Shown: one piece after another, positions 14,978-15,041 of the stretch
Layout of the letters: every line of letters begins with the position of its first letter
How positions within the stretch are numbered: position 1 is the stretch's first letter
Assembly (NCBI GenBank): GCA_002284615.2
Contig: MU070431.1
Coordinates: 25,440 to 40,480 of the forward strand
From: Dunaliella salina
Lineage: Eukaryota; Chlorophyta; Chlorophyceae; Chlamydomonadales; Dunaliellaceae
Direction of reading: 5' to 3'
DNA: 15,041 nt
Notes under the pieces: generated by a model
Database searches by the model: none
Told to the model about the DNA's origin: nothing
Seen by the model: the letters and a program-made list of their open reading frames with translations, nothing else
Translations under genes and position numbers: made by a program

Positions 14978-15041
<64 letters not shown>
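14978..15041. repeat. (TC)n microsatellite
   Basis: A 64-nt pure TC run reaching the right edge, so the true length is unknown. On the sense strand of the ABC gene it is a (GA)n tract in the presumed intron. Confidence 0.97.

Overview
The window looks like nuclear DNA of a eukaryote with intron-rich, repeat-laden genes. Everything convincingly coding is on the minus strand and cut into short exons (74-142 nt) with GT...AG borders and matching phases. A plant-type plastid ABC ATPase (ABCI11/NAP14-like), long introns made mostly of minisatellites, and dinucleotide runs at both ends suggest a chlorophyte green alga. A Dunaliella-like genome is my best guess, but that is inference. No rRNA, tRNA or CRISPR array was recognised.

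Layout, read in the direction of transcription (right to left). (1) 14978-15041 is a (TC)n run. (2) 13003-7306 holds five 3' exons of an ABCI11/NAP14-like ATPase, about 188 residues, from just after Walker A to the stop codon. They carry LLAGL, the Q-loop, LSGGQ, Walker B with D-loop, and the H-loop. The Walker A exon and the N-terminus are not in the window. The four introns are 1.25-1.34 kb and full of tandem repeats. (3) 6490-5964 is a frame-broken fragment encoding a C2HC zinc finger, a PCNA-binding (PIP-box-like) motif and a second zinc finger. It may derive from a transposon. (4) 4589 to at least 1822 is a second minus-strand gene, with a signal peptide followed by coiled-coil exons. It is probably incomplete. 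(5) 1-1740 is repeat DNA: a (CA)n run, about 1 kb of a 27-bp minisatellite, and a family of 23-bp and 130-bp repeats.

The most unusual feature is that several intronic satellites are copies of the edge of the neighbouring exon, splice site included. It is seen upstream of ABC exon A (about eight extra copies of the acceptor plus the LLAGL codons, period about 103 bp). It is seen downstream of ABC exon C (a 108-bp copy of the exon 3' part plus donor, with only three, all synonymous, differences). It is seen upstream of the 3578-3691 exon, and on both sides of the 1822-1938 exon. The introns are therefore seeded with decoy splice sites. Two short inverted-repeat elements (9087-9202 and 14192-14405) share AGGGTT termini and 9-10-bp target duplications, suggesting a Mutator-like MITE family.

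The two genes show no evident functional link. The first is a predicted plastid ATPase subunit. The second is a predicted secretory-pathway coiled-coil protein.
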